Below the pieces are notes generated by a model that saw only the letters and a program-made list of their open reading frames with translations, was not told the origin of the DNA and searched no databases. This document shows positions 37,709 through 45,051 of a stretch of DNA of 64,000 bases, piece after piece. The position numbers and the translations under genes were made by a program. The DNA is from Fimbriiglobus ruber. GTDB lineage: Bacteria > Planctomycetota > Planctomycetia > Gemmatales > Gemmataceae. Each line of letters starts with the position of its first letter. The stretch's first letter is position 1. The DNA lies in NCBI RefSeq assembly GCF_002197845.1, contig NZ_NIDE01000014.1, positions 620,001-684,000 of the forward strand, in the 5' to 3' direction.

Positions 37709-38803
37709 ATGACTCGTACGATCGGGGTGGCGGCGGCGGCCGCGGTTCTGGCGGCCGCCGTCCTGGCCGGCGGGTGGTATACTGGCGCGCGGCCGGCGGC
37801 CGAGGACCCGCCGCGGGACAAGTTCGCCGGCGACCGCGCGCCGACTAGGCCCGACGGGGACGGCGGCCTCAAGCGCGACAAATTCGGTGAGGACCGCGTG
37901 CCGACCAAACCCGACTTCAAGACCTTCCCACTCGATCCGGACCGGGCGGTGAAATACGTCCAGCAGCTTTGCGACATCGGCCCCCGGATCAGCGGCACCC
38001 CCGGGATGGTCAAGCAGCAGGAAGTCCTCACCAAGCACTTCGAGGGGCTCGGGGCGAAGGTGGTCCGACAGGAGTTCAAGGTCCGCCAGCGGAGTCAGCG
38101 GGGCGCGGTGGACATGACAAACCTGATCGCCTCGTGGTTCCCGGACCGCAAGGCGCGGCTGATCGTGTGTAGCCACTACGACACCCGCCCGGCCGCCCAC
38201 CAGGAGACGGACACCCAGAACTGGCGGAAGCCGTTCGCCAGCGCGAACGACGGCACCGCCGGGGCCGCCCTGATGATGGAACTCGCCCACCATATGAAGG
38301 GCGTCCCGTCGAACGTGGGCGTGGACTTCGTCCTGTTCGACGGCGAGGAGTACATCCTCGACCCCGGCGTCCCGGGCCTTCAAGAAGGGGACAAATACTT
38401 CTTCGGGTCCGAACACTTCGCCAACGGGTACACCAAGGCCAAGGCCGGGCTGCCGTACCGGTACACGGGGGCCGTCCTCCTCGACCTGTTCGCCCACGAC
38501 GGCGCCCGGCTCGCGATGGAGGGGTACTCGCTCCGCGGCGCGCCGAACCTGGTCGCCGAACTGTGGCGGGTGGCCGGGTGGGTCGGGGCCAAGTCGTTCG
38601 TGAACGAGCGGGGCTTCGACCGGGCGACGGACGTCCTCGACGACCACATCGCGCTGAACGAAGCCGGCATCCCGGCCGTGGACGTCATCGACTTCGACTA
38701 CAAGCACTGGCACCTGCTGTCGGACACGCCGGACAAGATCTCCGGCAAACAAATGGTCGACGTGGGCAACGTCTTGTTGGGGTGGATTCAAATCCAGAAG
38801 TGA
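37709..38803 (+). CDS. exported M28-family peptidase / glutaminyl-cyclase-like protein
   Basis: A 364-residue exported protein. The signal peptide (1-24) is followed by a linker with two copies of an RDKF..DR.PT.PD unit (about 36-69), then an M28 zinc-peptidase fold. The metal-site regions are CSHYDTRP, SANDGTAGAALMMELA, LFDGEEY, LLDLFAHDGA and VIDFDYKHWH. The last motif, with its HWH, is typical of the glutaminyl-peptide cyclotransferase branch, so cyclisation of N-terminal Gln is as likely as aminopeptidase activity. The ATG at 37709 has GGAGG 7 bp upstream and leads straight into the signal peptide. Confidence 0.9.
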   Translation: MTRTIGVAAAAAVLAAAVLAGGWYTGARPAAEDPPRDKFAGDRAPTRPDGDGGLKRDKFGEDRVPTKPDFKTFPLDPDRAVKYVQQLCDIGPRISGTPGMVKQQEVLTKHFEGLGAKVVRQEFKVRQRSQRGAVDMTNLIASWFPDRKARLIVCSHYDTRPAAHQETDTQNWRKPFASANDGTAGAALMMELAHHMKGVPSNVGVDFVLFDGEEYILDPGVPGLQEGDKYFFGSEHFANGYTKAKAGLPYRYTGAVLLDLFAHDGARLAMEGYSLRGAPNLVAELWRVAGWVGAKSFVNERGFDRATDVLDDHIALNEAGIPAVDVIDFDYKHWHLLSDTPDKISGKQMVDVGNVLLGWIQIQK

Positions 38804-38815
38804 AAGACAAAACAT

Positions 38816-38932
38816 TTCACCGCAGAGGGCGCAGAGGACACGAGAGAGAAGATAAAGAAGAGGATGAGTTTTAAGAATATCTATGGTTATTGGTGTTTTC
38901 TCTGCGCCCTCTCGTGCCCTCTGCGGTGAAAT
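38816..38932. repeat. inverted repeat, about 25-bp arms
   Basis: TTCACCGCAGAGGGCGCAGA on the left and its near reverse complement (CTCTGCGCCCTCTCGTGCCC, then TCTGCGGTGAA) on the right flank an AT-rich 65-bp centre. It lies between the M28 peptidase gene and the next membrane protein. This 'CACCGCAGAG' repeat is widespread in many genomes. Confidence 0.85.
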
Positions 38933-38965
38933 AATCTTCTGTGCGCCGAAACTCGGGGTAAGCGC

Positions 38966-39535
38966 GTGAACGATCCCACGGCCACCGCGACCGCACTCGC
39001 GGTCGGCCTGATCCTGCTCGGCTGCCTGACCGGGGGCCTGCAAGTCCTCGGGCTGCGGCGGTTGGCCGCGCGGGCGCACGTGCCGAGCGACGAGCGGGCG
39101 TACCTCCGCGGGCGGTACCGCCGGCGCCTGCTCACCGCCGCCGTCCTGATCGTCACAGGGGCCATGATCGGCGGCGCGTACCTGTCCGGGATGGAAGAGC
39201 GGGCGCTTCAACTCGGTGAACACCACGACCCGGCTGTCGCCCCGGACGAAGCCGCGGACAAGCCGGGTATGACCGACGCGCAAAAACAGTTCGTGCGGAT
39301 CTGGAGCGTGTACTGGATCGTGGTCGTCGTCCTCGTGTTCGTACTCATATCGTTGGCCCTCGTCGACGCGACCGCCAGCCGCCGGTACTGGCTGGCGCAG
39401 TACCGGGCGATCCGCGAGGACCACCAGACGAAGCTCCGCCGCGACCTGGCCGTGTACAAACAGCACATGGACCAGACCCGCGGCGGGCGGTTCGGGAACC
39501 GCCTCGGCGGCGACGCGGGCGGCGGCGGGGCCTGA
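38966..39535 (+). CDS. hypothetical protein with two membrane segments
   Basis: 189 residues. Membrane segments lie at about 7-28 and 110-133, with a further hydrophobic stretch at about 56-72 (LLTAAVLIVTGAMIGGAYLSG). Arg-rich cytoplasmic loops and a Gly-rich tail follow. The start is GTG at 38966. The family is not recognised. It is probably separate from the M28 gene because of the repeat between them. Confidence 0.7.
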   Translation: MNDPTATATALAVGLILLGCLTGGLQVLGLRRLAARAHVPSDERAYLRGRYRRRLLTAAVLIVTGAMIGGAYLSGMEERALQLGEHHDPAVAPDEAADKPGMTDAQKQFVRIWSVYWIVVVVLVFVLISLALVDATASRRYWLAQYRAIREDHQTKLRRDLAVYKQHMDQTRGGRFGNRLGGDAGGGGA

Positions 39536-39642
39536 CGCGGGGCGGGTGGTTCCAACCGCGGCGCCTTGCTCTTTGCGGCCCGACCGCATACCTTTCCCGC
39601 GGGGCCTCTCGGCCCCGCGCACCTCACTTCACGGAGAGATTC

Positions 39643-40065
39643 ATGATCCGGTTCTGCGCGGGCATGGTGGCGGCGGTGGCGGTCGTTCTGGGCGCCGGCG
39701 CCGCGGTGGCGGACGACAAGAAGGACGACGCGGCACTCAAAGGCGCGTGGGTCAAGGAAGCCGACGGCGTCGTCCTCAAGTTCGAGTTCAAGACGAATAA
39801 AGAACTCATCGCGTCCGTCACGAGCGGGGACAACGGCGTGATCCTGACCTGTGAGTACACGGCGGACAAGGACGGCAAGGTGTCGGCGACGGTCACCGAC
39901 TCCAAGGAAAAAGGCGAGTTCCCGGCCAAGCCGCCCAAGGGGTTCGCGTTCAAGTTCACGTTCAAGATCGACAAGGAAAAGGCCACGCTCTCCAACTACG
40001 AAGGCGAGAACGCCGACCAGGCGAAAGACGTCGTGGAAGGGGAATACAAGTCGGCCGCGAAGTAG
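39643..40065 (+). CDS. small exported hypothetical protein
   Basis: 140 residues. The signal peptide is 1-23 (MIRFCAGMVAAVAVVLG, cleavage after AVADD or earlier). The mature part is Lys/Asp-rich and beta-rich, with ALKGAWVKEADGVVLKFEF at its start, in the style of planctomycete TIGR03067-like exported proteins. CGGAGAG lies upstream of the ATG. Role unknown. Confidence 0.75.
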   Translation: MIRFCAGMVAAVAVVLGAGAAVADDKKDDAALKGAWVKEADGVVLKFEFKTNKELIASVTSGDNGVILTCEYTADKDGKVSATVTDSKEKGEFPAKPPKGFAFKFTFKIDKEKATLSNYEGENADQAKDVVEGEYKSAAK

Positions 40066-40259
40066 TCCGCGCCGGAGGAACTTGGCCCGCGTCTTGGAGC
40101 TGCGGTCCGGGTGCGGCACACGGTCACAGTCCACGGGTTGACACCGGGGGCCACCTCGTGCCGTACCTCCGAAACTCAAAAAATCGCCCAGGGGAAGCGA
40201 CGGGTCGGAGCCCCGCTAAAGGCGGCAGAAAGTAGCCGCGGGTGCCGCGAACGAACAGA

Positions 40260-40622
40260 TCAAAACGGACGAAAGAATGTCCTGATAAAGACGGCGACCC
40301 ACCACACTACGACAACCGGGCTGACCAAGTTCGACAGCACGATCGTCAGCGGCAGCCGGACGATGATGTGGCTACGCATGCAGCGCGGACATTTCGTCAT
40401 CGGATCGAGTCGGAAAAGGACCATGAACGGCAGCAGGATCACGGTGGGGAGTGAGTAACTCCGGACGGATTGGGACGGTACCTCGCACCCCTCACACTCA
40501 TACAAATAGACGACCTGGGTCACCTCTCCGGTGGGGGAGCGATAGCTCCCGAAAGTAGGCAACCCCGCAAAGGGAGACGATTCGGGCGGTCGCTCGCCCT
40601 GTTCATCGCCTGGAGTCGCCAT
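40260..40622 (-). CDS. hypothetical zinc-ribbon membrane protein
   Basis: 120 residues. Two CxxC pairs (CEGC near 44-47 and CPRC near 78-81) surround one hydrophobic helix (TVILLPFMVLFRL). A second helix follows at about 90-113 (LTIVLSNLVSPVVVVWWVAVF). GAGGTG lies just before the ATG at 40622. A treble of zinc ribbon and membrane helix occurs in many small planctomycete proteins; no function is assigned. Confidence 0.7.
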   Translation of the reverse strand: MATPGDEQGERPPESSPFAGLPTFGSYRSPTGEVTQVVYLYECEGCEVPSQSVRSYSLPTVILLPFMVLFRLDPMTKCPRCMRSHIIVRLPLTIVLSNLVSPVVVVWWVAVFIRTFFRPF

Positions 40623-40713
40623 TCAGCACCTCACTGCCCGACATCAGGGATTCCCTTCACCCACGTCCCGGCTCAAGTCGGTTAAACCCCGCTCGTAACA
40701 GGTCGCACGTCAC

Positions 40714-41379
40714 TCACGCGAGCCGTTCTCCGTCGAGGCGGCCGAACTCGGCGGCGTCGATCCGCGCGAACCGCACCGTGTCCCCGACCCGGAGCGGGAA
40801 GTAGCCGGCCGCCACGTCGACCAGGGTCAGCGGTGTCCGCCCGACGATGTTCCACCCGCCCGGCCGGGGAAGCGGGTAAACGCCCGTCTGTCGGCCCGTG
40901 AGCCCGACGCTGCCCGGTTCCACCCGCACCCGCGGGCTCGGTAGCCGGCCGACGCCCTGAAGCGGTTCCGGGAGATACCCCAGGTACGGAAACCCGGGCA
41001 CGAACCCGATCGCGTACACGGTGTACTCGGCCCCAGTGTGGAGGGCGATCACCTGCTCCGCGGTCAACCCCGTCTGCCCGGCAACGCGGGGCAGGTCGAG
41101 GTGCATTTCGTAGCAGACGGGAATGACGTGAACCGCCGGCCCGTCCGCGGCAGGCTGCGTATCGCTTTCGACTGTTCCCAGACCGGTCAAGTACGTGACG
41201 ACGTCGCGGGGTCTGATGTGGTCGGCGTCGAAGTAGACGCCGACGCTGGCGTATGCCGGAACCACGTCTGTTATCCAGGGGGCTGCCGCCGCCCGGACGG
41301 CGGCCGCGAACCGGACGGCCGCCGCCTCGTCCGATAGGTACGCCAGCACCGCCTGGTCGCCGAGTGGGGTGAGCTTCAT
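40714..41379 (-). CDS. pxpB: 5-oxoprolinase subunit B / KipI-type protein
   Basis: 221 residues from the ATG at 41379; a TTG four codons upstream is possible. It has the conserved LTPLGDQAVL start, the GFVPGFPYLGYLPEPLQGVGRLPSPRVRVEPGSVGLTGRQTGVYPLPRPGGWNIVGRTP core and the FARIDAAEF ending. With PxpA and PxpC this subunit opens 5-oxoproline. Neither partner is adjacent here, which is unusual. Confidence 0.9.
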   Translation of the reverse strand: MKLTPLGDQAVLAYLSDEAAAVRFAAAVRAAAAPWITDVVPAYASVGVYFDADHIRPRDVVTYLTGLGTVESDTQPAADGPAVHVIPVCYEMHLDLPRVAGQTGLTAEQVIALHTGAEYTVYAIGFVPGFPYLGYLPEPLQGVGRLPSPRVRVEPGSVGLTGRQTGVYPLPRPGGWNIVGRTPLTLVDVAAGYFPLRVGDTVRFARIDAAEFGRLDGERLA

Positions 41380-41440
41380 AGCCGTCTGCAAGTAGGCCCA
41401 CGACCGGTTCGTTCAGGAAAGTCCCACGGGCCGGAGACAG

Positions 41441-42031
41441 TTACCCGCGGCGGTCCAGCTTCGCCCGCAGGTGCGCGACCTGGCGGAGGCGGACGTCGTC
41501 GGCCGCGTTGGCCTGGAACTCGAGTTGCTCGCCGGTCACGGATTCGAGGAGCCGGTGGGCGAGGTGCCGGATCTCCATCTCGCGCCGTTCCAGGGCTTCC
41601 AGCAGAACGGGGACAGCCGTGTCTCCACGGCTCGCGAGTTCGTGCCACGCGTTCGGCATCTGCGCGCGGTCCGAAAGCTGGTCGATCATCCGCCGCAACA
41701 TCTCCTGTTCGAGAACTTTATGTGCGCCGGCACTCAGGCGGGTCGGGGGCGCGGCGGGGGCGGCCGGCGGGGGGACCGCGGCCGGCGGCGGTGGCACGCG
41801 GGGCGGGGCGGGCGGACTCGGGGCGCGCGCCGGCGGAATCGTGTCGTTGACGATCAACGGCTGGGCGGCTGGTTTGGGCGGCGGTGGGGCGGCGGCGGCC
41901 GGTTTGGGGGCGGGCGGTGCGGACGCTTGGGGTGGGGGCGGGCTCGGCGCGACCCCGTGAGTCGGCGTCGGCCCCAGTGGGAGCGGTGGCAGGGGCGCGG
42001 GGCCCGCTCCTTCCAGGGAAGAGACAGAGAC
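41441..42031 (-). CDS. frameshifted 3' tail of the lptB-like gene, Pro-rich plus HEAT-like
   Basis: Read in the frame that is lost at the C9 run (42032-42040 as G9 on the plus strand), this stretch gives VSVSSLEGAGPAPLPPLPLG, then a long Pro/Ala linker (PPPPQASAPPAPKPAAAAPP). After it comes a folded segment of about 95 residues with HEAT-like helices (HKVLEQEMLRRMIDQLSDR, VPVLLEALERREMEIRHLAH). It has no good start codon of its own apart from a TTG at 41857. Adding one C to the run fuses it to the ATPase. It could be a true C-terminal extension or a separate gene. Confidence 0.6.
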   Translation of the reverse strand, partial: VSVSSLEGAGPAPLPPLPLGPTPTHGVAPSPPPPQASAPPAPKPAAAAPPPPKPAAQPLIVNDTIPPARAPSPPAPPRVPPPPAAVPPPAAPAAPPTRLSAGAHKVLEQEMLRRMIDQLSDRAQMPNAWHELASRGDTAVPVLLEALERREMEIRHLAHRLLESVTGEQLEFQANAADDVRLRQVAHLRAKLDRRG

Positions 42032-42942
42032 GGGGGGGGGCGCAGGCGCTCCACCGGGGCGGGTAGAGGCGTTTCTTTCGCTTGCGGGGCCGGTTCTTCG
42101 GCCGGCCGAGACGGGGGCGACGGGCGGGCGACCGGGACCGGGACAGCCGGAGCCGAGCCGGAGCCGGCGAACCCGGCCACGCGGGCCATCAGGGCGTCGT
42201 CCTCGAACGTCGACCCGAGGTAGGCGTCGATGGCGATCGGGTCGCGGATGAGTTCTTCCGGCGTCCCGTGGCAGACGACCTTGCCCGCGACGATCAGGTA
42301 AATCCGATCGGCCGTCTTCACGACCTCGCGGACGTTGTGGTCGGTCAGGAGAATCCCGATCCCGGTGTTGGCCAGGTCGCGGATGTTCTTGCGGATGTCT
42401 TCCGTGGTCTTCGGGTCGACCGCCGCGAACGGCTCGTCCAGGAGGATCAGGAGTGGCTCGCAGACGAGGCAGCGGGCGATTTCCAGCCGCCGCTTTTCGC
42501 CCCCCGAGCAGCGGGCGGCCGAGTTGTGGCGGACTTGCAGCAGGTTAAACCGCGAGAGGGCGGCCTCGGTCCGCTCCCGCCGCTCGGCGCCGGTCAGCCG
42601 CCGGCCCAGGCTCCGGCTCCGGGGCAACGCTTCCAGGATGGCGAGTAGGTTCTTTTCGACCGTCAGTTTGCGGAAAATGCTTTGTTCTTGCGAAAGATAC
42701 CCCATCCCGAGGCGGGCCCGGCGGTACATGGGGAGCGTGGTCACGTCCTCCCCGTTGAACACCACGTTCCCGCCGTTCGGGACGATCTGCCCGGTGGCCA
42801 TGCGGAAACTGGTCGTCTTCCCGGCCCCGTTCGGGCCGAGCAGCCCGACCACCTCGCCCGGGTTGACGTCGAAGGTGACGCCGTCCACGACTTTCCGGCG
42901 GCCGTATTTCTTTTCCAACCCGAAGACTTCGAGTAGCGCCAT
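41854..42942 (-). CDS. lptB: LptB-type ABC transporter ATPase with Pro-rich tail
   Basis: 362 residues as read. The ATPase domain (1-245) has Walker A GPNGAGKT at 36-43, the Q-loop LSQEQSIFR, the signature CSGGEKRRLEIAR, Walker B LLILLDEP and the switch LLTDHNVRE. It powers lipopolysaccharide export with LptFG, which are not present here. From about residue 300 the read protein becomes Arg/His/Pro-rich, because a C9 run shifts the frame (see the tail at 41441-42031). GGAG lies before the ATG. The intact ATPase part is probably functional. Confidence 0.88.
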   Translation of the reverse strand: MALLEVFGLEKKYGRRKVVDGVTFDVNPGEVVGLLGPNGAGKTTSFRMATGQIVPNGGNVVFNGEDVTTLPMYRRARLGMGYLSQEQSIFRKLTVEKNLLAILEALPRSRSLGRRLTGAERRERTEAALSRFNLLQVRHNSAARCSGGEKRRLEIARCLVCEPLLILLDEPFAAVDPKTTEDIRKNIRDLANTGIGILLTDHNVREVVKTADRIYLIVAGKVVCHGTPEELIRDPIAIDAYLGSTFEDDALMARVAGFAGSGSAPAVPVPVARPSPPSRPAEEPAPQAKETPLPAPVERLRPPPSLSLPWKERAPRPCHRSHWGRRRLTGSRRARPHPKRPHRPPPNRPPPPHRRPNQPPSR

Positions 42943-43064
42943 CGCGGGGTGCTCCTTCAGGGCCGCGGCGCCGGCGGATCTCCCCGGCGCGCGCGGTCAT
43001 TGCGCTTCGTACCCGAAGGATACGGGTGGGGCAAGGGCAGGGAGGGGCGGGAAAAAAGAAATCC

Positions 43065-44316
43065 CAGGGCCTTTCCTTGTTTCATCTTGTTGAATCGACC
43101 TGGGCTGGGTAAACGGGGCACCTTCCGATTCCCAGGAGCTGCCCATGCCCGCGTGTACGCTGTACGAGGCCCTCGCCACCCTCCCCGATCCCCGCAGCCG
43201 CCACGGTCGCATTCATCCCCTCCCGGCGGTCATGGGACTGGTCGCTCTGGCCATGCTGAGTGGCCGCAAGAGCTTGGCCGGGATCTCCCGGTTCGGACGG
43301 CAGCACGGGGCTCCGCTGGCTCACGCCCTGGGCTTCCGGCGGGGCAAAACGCCGACCGTCTCGACCCTCTCCCGAACCCTCCGCCGCTTCGACCCCCAGG
43401 ACCTCGAAGCGGCCCTGTCCCGGTGGGTGACCGGCCGGTTCGACCCCCACGCGTTCGAGCACATCGCGATCGACGGCAAGACGTTGCGAGGCAGCCGCCA
43501 CGGGGACGTGCCCGGCCACCACTTGGTGGCCGCCTACGCACCCGCCGTCCAGGCCGTCCTCGCTCAGGTCCGGGTCGATGCCAAAACGAACGAACACAAG
43601 GCCGCCCTCGAACTCCTCGGTATCCTCCCCGTGCGGGGCAAAGTGGTCACCGGGGACGCCATGTTCTGTCAGCGCGATCTGGCCACCCAGGTGATCGATT
43701 CCGGGGGCGACTACGTCCTCGTGGCCAAGGACAACCAACCGGCCTTGGTCGCCGATATCCGAGCCGGATTCGCCTTCGCGACCGCCGCCCGATCGATCGC
43801 GGCGGCCACTTCCCCCTGAGGACCTGCCAACGGCACCCGATCCCGACCGGGTGGCCACGTCGGTCGACAAGGGACATGGGCGGATCGAGAAGCGAACCCT
43901 CCACACGACGACGATTCTGACCGCCGAGGGGAAGTGGAAGGGGGCCAAGCAAGGGTTCCACGTCACCCGCGAGCGGACGGTCAAAGGGAAGAAGACGATC
44001 GAGGATGTGTACGGAATCACCAGTCTGTCGATCCAACAGGCGAATGCGGCGACACTTCTGTCCATCCTCCGGGATCACTGGCAGATCGAGAACGGATTGC
44101 ATTGGGTCCGGGATGAGACCCTGGGCGAGGACCGCTGCCGGGTGCGGATGGGTGCGGCTCCGCAGGTCCTGGCCGCCATCCGGAACGCCGTCGTCCATCT
44201 GTTGGCCGATGTCGACACCGAGAACCGTCCGGAGGCCATCGAGTGGCTGCAAATCCACCACGATGAAGCCCGGGCGCTGATTGGGATCCCACAAAGTGAA
44301 TAAAGGAAAGGCCCTG
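43065..44316 (+). mobile_element. ISAs1-type insertion sequence with 10-bp target duplication
   Basis: 1252 bp. The terminal inverted repeats are CAGGGCCTTTCCTT (43065-43078) and its reverse complement (44303-44316). The flanks are AAAGAAATCC on both sides (43055-43064 and 44317-44326), a 10-bp duplication as expected for this family. It carries a transposase in two frames. Confidence 0.9.
43145..44303 (+). pseudogene. ISAs1-type transposase split by a +1 frame break
   Basis: The first frame (43145-43819) begins MPACTLYEALATLPDPR and contains ISRFGRQHGAPLAHALGF, HIAIDGKTLRGSRHGD and VVTGDAMFCQRDLA. It stops at TCC CCC TGA. The second frame continues EDLPTAPDPDRVATSVDKGH, then TVKGKKTIEDVYGITSLS and LRDHWQIENGLHWVRD with the last catalytic Glu. 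A +1 shift at CCC-TGA, or loss of one C, joins them. CCC-TGA is a known shift-prone context, so recoding is possible. Confidence 0.82.
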
Positions 44317-44387
44317 AAAGAAATCCCGCCCGCGATCGGATGTCGGGGGCGGGCCGCGGGGTAAAATCGGAACCGGCGGGAGCTATT

Positions 44388-44609
44388 TCACGTGCCGACC
44401 GACAGCGGCTCGGCGAACATGTCGTTGATCATCTTCCGCAGCAGTTGGCCCGTTGTTTTCCCCCGGGCCCGGGCTTCCGCTTCCAGTGCCGACGCCTGCC
44501 ACATGGGAAGCAGCAACTGCACCTCGACCACCTCCTGACTCGACCGCGCGTGGTCGTGAGGTGCGAACTCGGAAACGGACGGTTCGGGCCAGGATGTGAA
44601 CGGGGTCAT
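44388..44609 (-). CDS. small hypothetical protein, possible ribbon-helix-helix
   Basis: 73 residues. The C-terminal half (VVEVQLLLPMWQASALEAEARARGKTTGQLLRKMINDMF) has the strand-helix-helix pattern of small ribbon-helix-helix regulators. No ribosome site is clear at the ATG (44609). It lies 72 bp from the ISAs1-type element. It is plausible but unproven. Confidence 0.5.
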   Translation of the reverse strand: MTPFTSWPEPSVSEFAPHDHARSSQEVVEVQLLLPMWQASALEAEARARGKTTGQLLRKMINDMFAEPLSVGT

Positions 44610-45051
44610 GGACGGGGGTATCCCACTTAGACGCTTCGCCTATTAAAGGTCGCGGCTCTGTTAAGCCCACCTCGGGCCGCACCGATCGAGGTTCGGAGAG
44701 CGTTAGTATACTGCTGTTAGCAAACACAGCGCCGATTTCGGATCAAAATCCATCAATTGATCACGGGACGTTCAAAATCAGGGTTTTTGCACCGGGCAAG
44801 ATCCTGCCCGATTGTACAGACGCACAAACTCTCCGCATTGTTTGCGCAGTTGTAGGAATGGTGACGTGGGGCTCGTCTCGGGATTGGCGTCCGTTTGCAA
44901 GGTCGGCCCGGGTGGTAAACTGGGAAAAATATTCCCTCGTGTGTCGAATTTGCAAGTTTTACACGATAGCCTTAACGGAACAGTCAGCGCCGCCGGGCCG
45001 GTGAGACCACTCGATAGGTCCGCGACATCCGGCGAACCCCTGGAGTTCCCG
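44610..45051. other. intergenic, nothing recognised
   Basis: A 440-bp, moderately AT-rich gap that probably holds the promoter of the large gene at 45052. No RNA gene or repeat was recognised. Confidence 0.4.

Noticed and set aside
37673-39622. Open frame of 649 codons on the minus strand
   Set aside because: Opposite the M28 peptidase and the membrane protein, both well supported; composition is that of an antisense frame.
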